Shown piece after piece: positions 23,883-34,275 of a DNA stretch of 64,000 nt; positions within the stretch are counted from its first letter, which is position 1, and every line of letters starts with the position of its first letter. Origin of the DNA: Bimuria novae-zelandiae CBS 107.79 (taxonomy: Eukaryota > Ascomycota > Dothideomycetes > Pleosporales > Didymosphaeriaceae); assembly GCA_010015655.1 (NCBI GenBank), contig ML976694.1, positions 87,634 through 151,633 on the forward strand. Direction: 5' to 3'. The translations under genes were made by a program, and so were the position numbers. The notes under the pieces are model-generated. The model had not been told where the DNA came from. It saw nothing but the letters and a program-made list of their open reading frames with translations, and did not search any database.

Positions 23883-25111
23883 CTAAGGACTAATTTAGCT
23901 ACAACTATATATATGTATTTATTTATAAGTTTAGCCGCCTGCTCGTTACGCTATCAGGCTATAAAAATAACACTAGAGATATACTCGTCATGCAGTACTA
24001 TTATTACCTATACTAACTTATAGGGATGCTTGACTTGTGGCTAACTAAGAATATAGGACCATTTATTTTAGGAATTATAGTAAAAATTAATAAATTATTA
24101 TAAATAAAGCACTATTACGATAGCGTATACTATCTACAGACCTAAGAAGTAATAAAAGTCACGAACTAGGAACTAAACTAAAGACTACGTTTTTATATTA
24201 ACTAATACTAAAATAATTAAAGTATATATTTACTAGCGCTAGACTTTATGCATAATTCTTTATAGTACTTTATAATTAGTATAGTACTACTAACGCTTAT
24301 TCTAGACAAGGAGGTCTAGAGCCCTCTATTACTATTAATAGACCTATAAGATGCGGCAAATAATACTACTTAAGCCTAAAAGGCACGGGCCCTGCTAAAA
24401 TAGATAAAAGAGGTTTATAAGATTACCTAAAAAACGACTAAAGCAGTATAGACATAGCAAGCAAACTAGGTAAATAAGAAAAAGTAACTAGTAGACTTTA
24501 TAAATAAAAATAGTATATTTTTACGCAAGAAGGGTTTTACTATAAATATATTAATAATAAGGTTTAAGTCTTAGTCTGTTAGCCCGTTTAAAATACTAGA
24601 AGAACGAGGCTATAGCTATATTTTTAATCTTTTACTAACTTATAAAATAATAAATCTTTTTTTTACTAACTACTTGCGCAAGGCAGCAAACGACTTACTT
24701 TTAAGCTAATATTAAAATAAGCTACTAATAAAAAAGATTAGTAAAAAACCTAAATATAAAGTTAAACAGGGTGACGCTTTATAGCTATACGGTTGAAAGA
24801 AGAAGTTACAATACCAGGTTGCCTGGCGCGGATAGGACCCAGACGACGCTTGGTATCCCGCGCGGGACTTACGCAACGCACCGGTAGCGCTGGAAGATTT
24901 CCACCACCGCCAACCAGACGCCCCCAGGGCCACCAGTTCGGCTACAAGAGTGGATGAGGGCAGCAGCAGACGAGGTCTTCGCCCCGGACTACGAGGATGA
25001 TAACAAGGCAGTTTCAGAAGGCCAAAAGCGTGCTCGGAAGAATAAGCCACGACACACATGACCAAGATGCGACTGCTCGGCACCGCATGCTTGGTTTTTG
25101 GGAGGGGGTAG

Positions 25112-25357
25112 TGTGACGATTGTAGGTCCTGCTGTGGTCGTATCGTCACAATGGCGATAGAGGAAGGCGGGAGGCATGGGATAGCACTTGCTTCCGCAAG
25201 GATAGCAGCTACAGCACTGCGATGGTAGCTGCCGCGCTAGGCCAGCACTTAACCTGCCGCGCTCAGTATTCATGTTTCTTTTCTCTTCTTTAGCTTTGAG
25301 TCTTTGTACATAGCGCCAATCTATCAGCCGCGAGGCTACATCTTGCTGGCCGTTACA
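25112..25357 (+). repeat. Probable 3' LTR of the gypsy relic
   Basis: TGTGACG...CGTTACA ends directly after a polypurine tract and the chromodomain stop. Less RIP-mutated than the upstream coding part. No partner 5' LTR was identified, so this is an inference from position. Confidence 0.45.
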
Positions 25358-25384
25358 TTAGGTCCCCTAGGCCTAAAACCCCTT

Positions 25385-25640
25385 ATACTTGCCGCGTTAG
25401 CGTCCCTTAATTTAGTAACTCTACTCTAAAATCCACACCGCTAGTGGATGGAGATAGGGCAGAAATATTACCTAATTATTAATAAAATAATAATGGAATA
25501 CCTCTTCGTGCTAGCTACCTTATGTAACTACAATCGCTATTTCTCCTCTACTAAATGTATAGTTACGTGCGATTGCAATTCACTGTCTTTAGTAGTAATA
25601 AAAGCTCTTTAGCGTTAAAAGAACAAGCTAAGAAGAGACG
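25385..25640 (+). pseudogene. hAT transposase C-terminal (dimerisation) fragment
   Basis: The reading DPHR*WMEIGQKYYLI, then SSTKCIVTCDCNSL, parallels the hAT C-terminus at 46900-47095 (WWTEIGQKRYPVV, TSTKRIVTCDRNLL). Stops interrupt it. It directly follows the gypsy relic, so the gypsy may have landed in or next to this hAT copy. Confidence 0.75.
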
Positions 25641-26535
25641 CTATTATAAGTTACCTTACCTAGCTAGTTGTTTATATTATTAAGAAGAATAAAGAGTAGC
25701 AGAAGAAATAAAAGGAGGACAGCGATATCGCTTCCAAGCTCTTTAGCAACCTCTCTACTAAGTTCTTTCCTAATTAGGTAATTTGCACATATTCTATAGC
25801 CCGTACGGCCAGAAATTCGACCTCTACGCTGTACGTAACGCACTCACTGTCTTGGCGTGCCGTACGTACGTATTTCCCCCTACTACCCGCACGAACGCAC
25901 AGGAGCTCGGTGCGGTGCGGAGTACTGTACGTTAAAAGCGCTGTTCACCACATCCCCTAACACCCAACGCCGAACCGCCGCATCACGCGTCAGTATCTCC
26001 CAAAGGCTATAAAACTATATAAGAGCGTCCCACGTACGAGCCCGCGCTCGCTAAAACTCCCTTCTCCAACTCGATACCCGTGGAAATGCATCCTCACACC
26101 CACACCCACGCTCCTTCCCATAGAACCTTACTGTGTCTCCTACATACAAGCCTGCGCCCTGTCCATGTGGAATAATGCGCTCGTGCGGTTTTAAATGATT
26201 GTTTTGGTTCATACGCGTCTGAGATCGACACAAGCGATCTAAGGGACTAAGTTGACTTGGAGACGTGGAGGATGTTCGGGCGCGGCGTGGCACATAGAAA
26301 GCGGATGGTTCCAAACTCGCGGATCAGAGAGATGATGTCTTCCCATGTCCGCTCCGAGTAGTCCCAAAGCGCAATGCGATGAAACACATGTACCGCTCCA
26401 ACGCTGGCAAACCAAAATTGTGGCTTGGAAAGGAAGTACGCATACAGAGCTGTAATGTAAAATTGCTAAGATAATAAACAGCACCTAAACTCTATTCCTG
26501 TAAGGGTATATCCCCCCCTCCCTCCTCTTCCCCCT
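25641..26535. other. Transposon edge and intergenic sequence with a coding-like scrap
   Basis: 25760-25930 holds CCGTACGTACG-rich sequence like hAT subterminal DNA. On the minus strand around 26415-26260 a coding-like scrap reads FASVGAVHVFHRIALW followed by DYSERTWEDIISLIREFG and CATPRPNILHVSK, possibly one exon of a lost gene; family not recognised. No complete gene seen. Confidence 0.35.
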
Positions 26536-27291
26536 TCACACCGCAACCAAATCATCCTCGCCTCGTCTCTTCTTCCCTCCCACCACTCCACCTCCACCAC
26601 TCTCAACCCCAGCACCATGAAACATACTCTCGCCCACCAAATGTCTCAGCAACACCTGTACAGCCTTGAGGCCCTCGTTCTTGACCTGGAGAGCTGCGTT
26701 CTCCTTCTTCAAATCCCCGTTCTCTTTCTCCAAGCGCTTCTTGTTCTTCTTCAGAAGGGCGTTATCGCTTCGATAAATCGCGTTGTCCTTGACAAGGCGC
26801 TTATTCTGCATCATTATGCACTTCGTCAACACGCTCTGGGCAATCACATGTCGCTTCGTAGCCGCCTCGGAGCTCTCGGGACCCGCATCTCGCTCTGCCG
26901 TCGCGCCAGAGCCCTCCACTTCTTTCTCCTTCCCCTTGTCCAGCCTCGCGAGGCAGCTCTTCAACTCGCAGGGCAGACCTGCATCTCGCTCCAAGGTCGT
27001 TCCAACCTTCTCTTTCTCTTTCTCTTTCTCTTTCTCTTTCTCTTTCTCTTTCTCCTTCTCCTTCTTCGCGCGCTCAATCGCCTTCGCCAGGAAGCTCCTG
27101 AACTCGCTGGCTGGATCCGCATTTTGCTCCAAAGTCGCACCCTCGCTCTCCACCATCTTCTCTGTTTCCTCCTCCTTCTGCTTCTCCTTTCCCTTCTCCT
27201 TGTTCGGGCGCTTAGTCTCCATCGCTAGGCAGCTCTTCAACTCGCTGCTTGGACGCACATCTTGCTCCAAGGTCGCTCTCTCGCTCTCCAT
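26536..27291 (-). CDS. Lys/Glu-rich coiled-coil frame directly downstream of phosphoserine phosphatase
   Basis: 251 codons. Three imperfect internal repeats share E-x-ATLEQ-DxxP-S-ELKSCLA (residues ~5-22, ~51-68, ~97-114). Between the second and third lies a (KE)n tract of about ten dipeptides encoded by a TCTTTC microsatellite (27003-27056). The C-terminal part (residues ~155-215) is a predicted coiled coil (NALLKKNKKRLEKENGDLKK) followed by a Gly-rich tail ending DDLVAV. The first ATG is two codons after the TAG of the phosphatase and in the same frame, so the two could be separate genes, a bicistronic unit or a readthrough/alternative-splice extension. No known domain. The regular internal repeats argue that the frame is or was translated. 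Confidence 0.5.
   Translation of the reverse strand: MESERATLEQDVRPSSELKSCLAMETKRPNKEKGKEKQKEEETEKMVESEGATLEQNADPASEFRSFLAKAIERAKKEKEKEKEKEKEKEKEKEKVGTTLERDAGLPCELKSCLARLDKGKEKEVEGSGATAERDAGPESSEAATKRHVIAQSVLTKCIMMQNKRLVKDNAIYRSDNALLKKNKKRLEKENGDLKKENAALQVKNEGLKAVQVLLRHLVGESMFHGAGVESGGGGVVGGKKRRGEDDLVAV
27003..27056. repeat. TCTTTC hexanucleotide microsatellite within coding sequence
   Basis: About nine copies of TCTTTC, encoding the (Lys-Glu)n tract on the minus strand. Likely length-polymorphic without frameshift because the unit is 6 bp. Confidence 0.9.
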
Positions 27292-27297
27292 CCCCGC

Positions 27298-28509
27298 CTA
27301 AGAGAGGGAAAGCTTCGGCACGCCACTCAGCAGTTCCTCCTGCTCTTCCCTGGAAATTCCAAAGAGGTAGAGGACGTCTTGCATACTCTTCGAATTCAGG
27401 CGTGCGGGGGCTTGCATCTGCACCTTCGGCTTGGCGTGAAACGCGACACCGAGCCCAGCGACGCTCATCATGGGGAGATCATTCGCGCCGTCGCCGATGC
27501 ACACCACCTGCTCCAGCGAGATTCCCTCTTTCTCTGCGATCTCAAGGACGTGTTGGCGCTTCTTCTCCGCGTGGACGATCTCGCCGGTCAACTCGCCCGT
27601 TAGTTCCTTTCCGTTTTCGGACACAACGAGATGATTCGCAAACGCGTAATCCAGGCCCAGCCTCTGTGCCACCCACCCCGTCAACGGCGTGAAACCTCCC
27701 GACAACACCGCCGTCTTAAACCCGAGCCTCTTCAGTGCCTGTATGAGTTCCGGCACGCCCTCGTTCAGACTGATCCTGCCCTTCAGCGTGTCCCACACCG
27801 AGCTCGGCACGCCCTTCAGCAACTTACACCGCGCGCGTAGACTCGCTTCGAAGTCGAGCTCGCCATTCATCGCCGCCGCAGTAATCTTGCTAACTTGATC
27901 TTCTACCCCAATGAGTGAGGCAATCAGGTCGATGACTTCTTGCTGGATGAGCGTGGAGTCCATATCGAACACAGCGAGCCGCTTGTACCGACGATGGACG
28001 CTATCCGCCTGCCACACGATCTCGAGATTCCACTCGCGCTCGAACCGGCTGACCTGTTCGTGCCTCCTCAATGTTTCAAGTTCGGCGTTTGCAGAAGGGA
28101 AACGCGCTTCGACCACGCGTGGGGTGGTGCCGCCTTCCAGCGGGTGTAGGGAGGTCGCATCGGTTGGCAGAGACGGAATGATGGACTGCAGCATGACGAC
28201 GAAGTCGGTGAGGCATGATTGGCTAATGTAGCTGCCGTACAGGTGGTCGAGCGGGTTCGGGCCGGGCGTCGGCGGCTCTAGGGGGTAGGCTTCGAGTTTG
28301 TCCGTGGGTGCGGCGCCGTCTTTGAGAGACGCGAGGGAGGCCGGGGCGAGGGCATCGGTGGGAGAGTGCGGCGAGGCGTCCGGGTGGGGGAAGAAGTGCG
28401 ACGTGTTGGATTTGTAGAAGAGGGTTGCGATGAGGTAGGAGCGCGGCGTCGCTGCGGGGTGTACCGGGATGTACACCATTCGGGGCGTAGGCCCTTCGAA
28501 TGAAGCCAT
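27298..28509 (-). CDS. SER2: Phosphoserine phosphatase (SerB/Ser2 type, HAD superfamily)
   Basis: Single exon, 403 residues, last step of serine synthesis (phosphoserine to serine plus phosphate), cytosolic. HAD motif I is VFDMDSTLIQQEVIDLIA, with nucleophile Asp182 and acid/base Asp184. The cap domain follows, then motif II SGGFTPL, and motif IV VCIGDGANDLPMMSVAGLGV with the two metal-binding Asp residues. A ~170-residue N-terminal part is Pro/Ala-rich in its first half and corresponds to the regulatory half of fungal/bacterial long SerB proteins. The C-terminus (DVLYLFGISREEQEELL) is as expected, so the enzyme is complete before its TAG stop. It is divergent from the SDR at 29081 (571 bp between starts). 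The in-frame coiled-coil frame behind its stop is unusual. Confidence 0.93.
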   Translation of the reverse strand: MASFEGPTPRMVYIPVHPAATPRSYLIATLFYKSNTSHFFPHPDASPHSPTDALAPASLASLKDGAAPTDKLEAYPLEPPTPGPNPLDHLYGSYISQSCLTDFVVMLQSIIPSLPTDATSLHPLEGGTTPRVVEARFPSANAELETLRRHEQVSRFEREWNLEIVWQADSVHRRYKRLAVFDMDSTLIQQEVIDLIASLIGVEDQVSKITAAAMNGELDFEASLRARCKLLKGVPSSVWDTLKGRISLNEGVPELIQALKRLGFKTAVLSGGFTPLTGWVAQRLGLDYAFANHLVVSENGKELTGELTGEIVHAEKKRQHVLEIAEKEGISLEQVVCIGDGANDLPMMSVAGLGVAFHAKPKVQMQAPARLNSKSMQDVLYLFGISREEQEELLSGVPKLSLS

Positions 28510-29080
28510 TGCGGGTGTGTGTGGGATGTTGTAGAGGTGAAATGAAAAGTTTCCTGGAGCGACGTCGCGAGGGGCTGCGATGGCGGGGCAGGTTGAAATG
28601 CATGCAGGGCACCTGCCGCTCGGCTAATTATTTTTAGCTTCGGTGGATGATGCTTGCTTTGTCTCGAAAAATTACAACAGAAATCTAAATATTAAAATTG
28701 GAAATGGATACATTCTATAAGTACGGAAAGAAATCCTGGATATGTTTCCACGATTGGTATATCTCACGGACGGAAAGCTGCAAGACGTCGATGCTTTGAA
28801 GACCCACTAGGCAGTATCAAGCATCATTGACGCGTACCGTTGGATTTATTGGCGATATAGTGAGTAGCTCGACAGTGTGCTAGCGCTTCGCGCAGCAGCG
28901 ATTGAAGAATAACATGCTTGGTGTCTTCTGTTCTCCCTTGTGATGTCGCGAGAGGGACGCTGTTTCCTATGCGGGGTTCGCGCGAAACCAGCCGAGCCAA
29001 GACTCATGTACTGAAGGTAAACGAACAACTGTGCCGCCGCCACTTCTTAACAACCGCATCCATATTGTTACCGATCAAGG
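28510..29080. other. Divergent intergenic region (phosphatase / SDR)
   Basis: Shared 5' region of two divergent genes. No repeats or convincing small genes. Confidence 0.5.
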
Positions 29081-30178
29081 ATGGCAGCTTCCCAGCTCAC
29101 TGGTATGAGTTCTTACATCAAGCAATCGCCCCCACTGGACTTCGGCATCCCGTACGTCGACTCCTGGGTGAAGGACAGAACGATCATCGTAACCGGAGGC
29201 GCAAGCGGCTTCGGCGCTGGCTTTGCAAGACGGTGGGCAACCAACGGAGCGACTGTCATCCTCGGAGACGTCGACGTTGAGAAAGGCGATGCACTTGCGC
29301 GTGCACTCCGAAACGAGACGGGAAGGGAAAGTGCGGCCCACTTCGTGCACTGCGATGTGACGGATTGGCAGTCACAGGTCAACTTGTTCAAAGAAGCGAT
29401 ACGGCTGAGCCCGCATGGAGGGATCGATACCGTCGTCGCCAACGCCGGGATCCAGGCCAAGGACAGGTTGCAGGAGCCTGGAGACCTCAGTGCGGCGTCA
29501 CCGTCCCCGCCGAACCTCGCGACGGTAGATGTCAATGTCACGGGCGTGCTGTACACTACGCATCTCGCATGCTACTGGCTGCCCAGGAACCCTGGATCGA
29601 AGCCCTGCAATATGAATTCCGTACCTGGGAAGCAGACCAGAGATAGACACCTGCTGCTGCTAGGCAGTGTTGCGAGTTTGGCACCCATTGCAGCAGCGCC
29701 CCTGTACGCGACAAGCAAGCACGCAGTGCTGGGGCTGTTCCGCTCATTGAGAGCAACTTCGCATTTGCAGGGGATCCGCGTCAACATCATCCTGCCCTAT
29801 TTCATCGACACGACCATCGTGCCGGTGATTGCCAAAGTCGCACTCGCAGGCGGCGGAATGGGGAAAGTGGAAGACGTCGTCGAGGCAGGAACGCGGCTAG
29901 TCGCGGATACGCGAATCCTGGGTCGCGGAATCGTTGTCGGACCCAAAATGAATGTCAAGCAAGACGACAGCGGGGAGTGGCACCTTGTTAGCAAGAATGA
30001 GCAGGGTAGCACTAAGACGGCGCTGTGGGAAGTGCATGCTGATGACTTCGAGGAGGTGGAAGTATTTACTCGGAGAGTGGTGAAGTTGCTGTACGCCGTG
30101 GAGCTTGCGCGGGGATGGGTCGGCTGGGCGACGGATATGCTGACGCTGGTGAGAAACCAGATCTTTGGACAGCGGTGA
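29081..30178 (+). CDS. Short-chain dehydrogenase/reductase, 15-hydroxyprostaglandin dehydrogenase-like
   Basis: Single exon, 365 residues. Classical SDR features: the NAD(P) motif TGGASGFG at residues 38-45, the acidic residue after beta-2 (LGDVDVEKG, suggesting NAD), CDVTDW, the NAG motif VVANAGI (~118-124), catalytic Ser196, Tyr209 and Lys213 (YATSK), and the PYFIDT segment after the active site. The C-terminal ~90 residues are longer than in a 250-residue SDR, as in fungal 15-PGDH-like proteins of unknown substrate. The start chosen is the ATG at 29081, giving a normal N-terminus of ~30 residues before the fold. The gene is intact; it should oxidise or reduce a small alcohol/ketone in the cytosol. 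Substrate unknown. Confidence 0.88.
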   Translation: MAASQLTGMSSYIKQSPPLDFGIPYVDSWVKDRTIIVTGGASGFGAGFARRWATNGATVILGDVDVEKGDALARALRNETGRESAAHFVHCDVTDWQSQVNLFKEAIRLSPHGGIDTVVANAGIQAKDRLQEPGDLSAASPSPPNLATVDVNVTGVLYTTHLACYWLPRNPGSKPCNMNSVPGKQTRDRHLLLLGSVASLAPIAAAPLYATSKHAVLGLFRSLRATSHLQGIRVNIILPYFIDTTIVPVIAKVALAGGGMGKVEDVVEAGTRLVADTRILGRGIVVGPKMNVKQDDSGEWHLVSKNEQGSTKTALWEVHADDFEEVEVFTRRVVKLLYAVELARGWVGWATDMLTLVRNQIFGQR

Positions 30179-30712
30179 AGATGTGTACGCTACGACGATT
30201 CCACTGTTCTGGAATACTCTACAGTGTTTCAAGGCATTTGTGAACTCAGGCGTCGATCGATATAGTGGAGAATTATTTTCCACCGCCTCTCCTGCTCGCG
30301 CGACCCTTTCGGACCCGTTTCGAAAGTGGCGTCGAAGGAGCGCTCCAGATTAAGAATGGATGAAAGAACATTGGACGAAACGAGATGCGTTGGCGAGACC
30401 CTGGTGACATCACTGGCCTTACTGCGGGAGCTAACGCAGGCGTCGGCAGGGGTACGAGCCTGGATCGGGTTCAAGTGACGAACCTCTGTTGACGTCGCGC
30501 GCGATTGCAAATTGACGGCGCATCCGCCGTCTTCCACGCTCGTTACCCGCGGACTACCGGCATTCACACTGCGTCTTCTGTCGCTTCATCATCTCTTGCT
30601 GTTAAATGCGCTTTCCTGCTTCTGTTGAGCGCTAGACCGTACCTTCCTATACAACGATTTCCTACTATACTAATTAATCACGTCGATTACTCGACAGCAC
30701 ACCTAAGACACC
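30179..30712. other. Intergenic, 5' flank of glucosyltransferase
   Basis: No gene seen; only short overlapping frames. Pyrimidine-rich leader before the ATG at 30713. Confidence 0.45.
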
Positions 30713-33700
30713 ATGGCCGGCGGCAGCCAACAACCGCCGCCACTTCCGACCGCTATCCACCTCCACGAGCCCGAATTCCCATCGCCGCAAGAGCAAAATG
30801 TTCCACAACAACGAACACTATCCGTACCATCCGCGACCGATTTCGCTGCGACCGATGCCGGTCTACCCGGTGCGCTCAGCACAAACAGACATGTCACACC
30901 ACCAGCAGCCTCAAAAAAGATTATAGAAGAACGCTCCCCAAGACCATCGATGCAGAAGTCCTCGACGGACCGACCACAGCCCACCGCTCGGCGGTCAATA
31001 CGAGAGATGAAGCGTGCGGGGACAGCGCAGGATATGTCACAGCACATGCATAGGCCGACGGCGCTAAAGTTCGATCCATATTCTTCCGGCTCCGATTCGA
31101 GTTCCGACGAAGACGAAGCGCACGGTACACAGCTTGATGGGACCTTGAAGCACGGCGGGAAGACATCCAGATCGAACCCGTTCTCGAAACTCAAGTTGCG
31201 GCACGAAGGCTTCGAAACGAAAGGCAAGGTATCAAAGCGAGATGGTCGCGTGAAGCTTTCCATTAGCGAGACGTTGAATAGTGGATACTTCGCCAAAACC
31301 CTAGGTGCGGGGCTGAAGAAGCACTTCGCCGGTGCCGAAGATTTGCAGAGCACGAAGAGCGGCTCGGAGAAACATGATGTAGCGAAGATTGCGCCTGAGG
31401 ACGACCCAATGGAGGATCCGAAGCGGCGGGTGCGTTTGAACGTTGTTATTATCGTTATCGGGTCTCGTGGCGACATTCAGCCGTTCTTGCGTATAGGGAA
31501 GATCTTGAAGGAGGATTACGGACACCGTGTGCGCATCGCCACACATTCAGCCTTCAAGCAGTTCATTCAAGACGACTCCGGGTTGGAGTTCTTCTCCATC
31601 GGAGGAGATCCATCCGAACTGATGGCTTTCATGGTGAAGAACCCGGGCTTGATCCCGAATCTGGAAACCGTCAGGGAGGGTGAGATCGGTCGAAGGAGAG
31701 CAGCCATGTACGAAATGTTTCAAGGCATGTGGCGCGCCTGCATTAGCGCGACCGACGACGAAAACGATAACGCTAATCTTAAGATGAGTGAGTGATGTCT
31801 TCACTGTGAGGCTGAGATAGTGCTAATGAGCCGCAGTGGGTGACAGAACGCCATTCATTTGCGACGCCATCATCGCGAACCCTCCCAGCTTCGCACCTCC
31901 TCACATCGCCGAACGTTTGGGTGTACCATTACACATGATGTTCACGTAGGGTCGCCATCGCATTGCTTGAACCGTATCCGCTGATGCTTCCCAGTTTCCC
32001 CTACACACCCACTACACAGTTCCCACATCCGTTAGCCAACATTCAAAACAGCAATGTGGACATGAAGTACACCAATTTCATGAGCTACCCTCTAGTCGAA
32101 ATGATGACCTGGCAAGGACTCGGCGATTTGGTCAATCGATTCAGGTCAAAGACTCTGCATCTGGACGAAGTGAGTACGCTCTGGGCCCCGGGACAGCTGT
32201 ACCGGCTCAAAGTGCCCTACACATACATGTGGTCACCGGGCCTGGTTCCCAAGCCAAAGGACTGGGGTCCAGAGATCGACATCGCAGGCTTCGTTTTTCT
32301 GGACCTTGCCTCATCCTTCAAGCCACCGGACGACCTGAAGAAATTCCTTGATGCGGGTGAGCCACCTGTGTATATCGGATTCGGTTCCATCGTTGTCGAT
32401 GATCCGGATGAGTTCACCAAGCTCATATTCAAAGCCATCGAGATAGCCGGTGTGCGTGCTCTGGTGTCGAAAGGCTGGGGTGGGTTCGGCAGCAACGCAA
32501 CTGCACCGGATAACGTATTCATGTTGGAGAACACACCTCATGACTGGTTGTTCCCGAAGGTGTCCGCAGTGGTGCACCATGGTGGCGCAGGAACAACAGC
32601 CATTGGATTGAAATGCGCCAAGCCAACAATGGTTGTCCCATTCTTCGGAGATCAGCCATTCTGGGGAGCCATGGTATCGAAGGCGAAGGCTGGAGCGCAC
32701 GACTGCATTCTGTACAAGCATCTCACAGCTGAACGTCTCGCGGAGGGCATCAAACAGTGTCTGACTGAGGAGGCGAAGCGAAACGTGCAGAAGATCGCAG
32801 ACAGCATCGCCAAAGAGGGCGATGGCGCGCTGAACGCGGTGCGCTCCTTTCATAGATCCCTTCCTCTGCGCGAGGTTGGTTCGATGCGATGCTCACTGCT
32901 TCCAAACCATGCCGCTGCCTGGCGTCTCGAGAACACATCTATCCGTCTTAGCGCTCTTGCTGCAGAACTACTGGTCGAGTGGAAGAAGATCAAATGGAAC
33001 GAACTCCGACTCCTGCGGCAATACGAATGGAACGACTTTGGTGGCCCAGGCGAACCACTGACGGGCGTCTGGGGCGCGATCGTAGATACAGTTGGTGACC
33101 TGGCCTCGGGCGTGGGAAGTGTACCAGTGAACATGGCGAGGAGTGTGAAAAAGCGAGAAAAGTACTACGAGAAGAAGTACAAGATCGCGAAGAAACAAAA
33201 GCACAAACAGCAGAAGAAAGACACTCTGGACCGCGCGAACGCAAACTTCGCGAAGGAAAGTGCAAATGGCCATACCACGAACGGCAACGCAAATGGCAGC
33301 ACACGGCCCCCAGCGCTCCATCGGGAATCTACCCTGTCCGAACTCATCGAACCCGAGGATATTCTCGCCCTCGAATTCGCCCGCGAAGCCGAACAAGGCC
33401 TCCGCAAGACCGCCGGTGCCATCATCCGCTTCCCCATGCGCGTGCACCTCGCCCTCGCACAGGGCTTCCACAACGCGCCGCGCCTCTACGGCGACGCCAC
33501 TGTGCGCCGCATCCCGCGCATCACAGGCGTGCACTCCGGTCTCCGCGCCGGGCGCAACGAGTTCGTGTACGGTATCCGCGACGGCATCAGCGGGCTGTGG
33601 ATGCAGCCGATCCGTGGCGCTCAAGAAGCCGGCGTCATGGGCTGCGTGCGCGGCCTCGGCATCGGCATCGGCGGGTTCCTGCTTAAAGACATAAGCGCTA

Positions 33701-34275
33701 TCGTTGGGCCCAGCGCGTTTCTGATGAAGGGCTGTGATGAGGAGTATATGAAGAAGTACCAGCCTACGCACTTTATTCGTCGCGCGCGCATCTTGCAGGG
33801 GCGCAATGAGGCCGGTGAACTCGTTTCTGCAGCGGATAGGCCGGTGAACTCTGAGGCCGTGGAGGATTGTGGGAGGAAGCAGAAGGAGGTCAGGGTGGAG
33901 GTGGAGAGGCAGGTCAGCACCATGTGGAAGAGTCTGCAACCGCAGATCAAAGAAGAAAGAAAGCTCATGCGGTCGGGTATCACGGCGGCGCTGTTAGGCC
34001 AGCTGAAGTTGAAAGAGGGCGCGCCCGTGCCGATGAAAGACACACGACCTAGTGCGGATACACAGCGCAGCGAGAAGAAAGCGAGGACGATGCCGGTTCA
34101 GCAGATGGCATCTGATAGCCTCACGAATGGAGAAGGGAAGGCTGAGAGTGGCGGTGGTTTGAGGAAGGCGGACTCCGCTCCCGCACCCGCGCAACAGTAT
34201 AAAGAAAAACCGCCAAGGAGGAGGTGGTGCTTTGATGAGCCGCTTGAGCATGAGAAGATGGAGGCCAAACAATAG
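30713..34275 (+). CDS. Sterol 3-beta-glucosyltransferase-type UDP-glycosyltransferase with VPS13-like C-terminal segment
   Basis: Three exons, 30713-31787, 31837-31945 and 31995-34275, with 49-bp introns (GTGAGT and GTAGGG donors); phases agree and give 1154 residues. A disordered N-terminus (~1-230) is followed by a GT28/GT-B N-domain starting [18 protein letters not shown] (~247), [15 protein letters not shown], and the UDP-sugar binding site [18 protein letters not shown] with FFGDQPFWG (~590-620). These match UDP-glucose:sterol glucosyltransferases. The PH/GRAM domains of Atg26 are absent. After a Lys-rich segment, residues ~870-985 ([13 protein letters not shown]..., [20 protein letters not shown]) resemble the C-terminal amphipathic region of VPS13/ATG2 proteins, suggesting membrane attachment. 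It should glucosylate a membrane sterol or a similar lipid; the exact acceptor is inferred from family. Confidence 0.88.

Larger units (their letters stand above)
20071..25357 (+). mobile_element. Ty3/gypsy chromodomain retrotransposon relic, RIP-mutated, with two nested solo LTRs
   Basis: Plus-strand reading, full of stops, shows the gypsy order. Gag-like sequence precedes RT at about 21560-22450 (KLLKINFIKLCYKSRVALIL, then AFINYQLTKLLNF-ASAYVDN in the active-site region). RNase H is at about 22480-22800, and integrase at about 23100-24300 (NNTRDILVMQYYYYLYRLIG, AHNSL), resuming exactly after a solo LTR. A chromodomain follows at about 24780-24900 (KKLQYQVAWRG-DPDDAWYPA), ending near 25065. 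A purine tract (GGGAGGGGGTAG) and a possible 246-bp 3' LTR (25112-25357, TGTGACG...CGTTACA) follow. No 5' LTR of the same kind was found; the 5' part was probably lost or lies across the Fot1 element. Confidence 0.85.

Noticed and set aside
26617..27301. Long plus-strand frames opposite the coiled-coil gene
   Set aside because: Leu/Phe/Ser-rich shadows of the (KE)n microsatellite; no family similarity.
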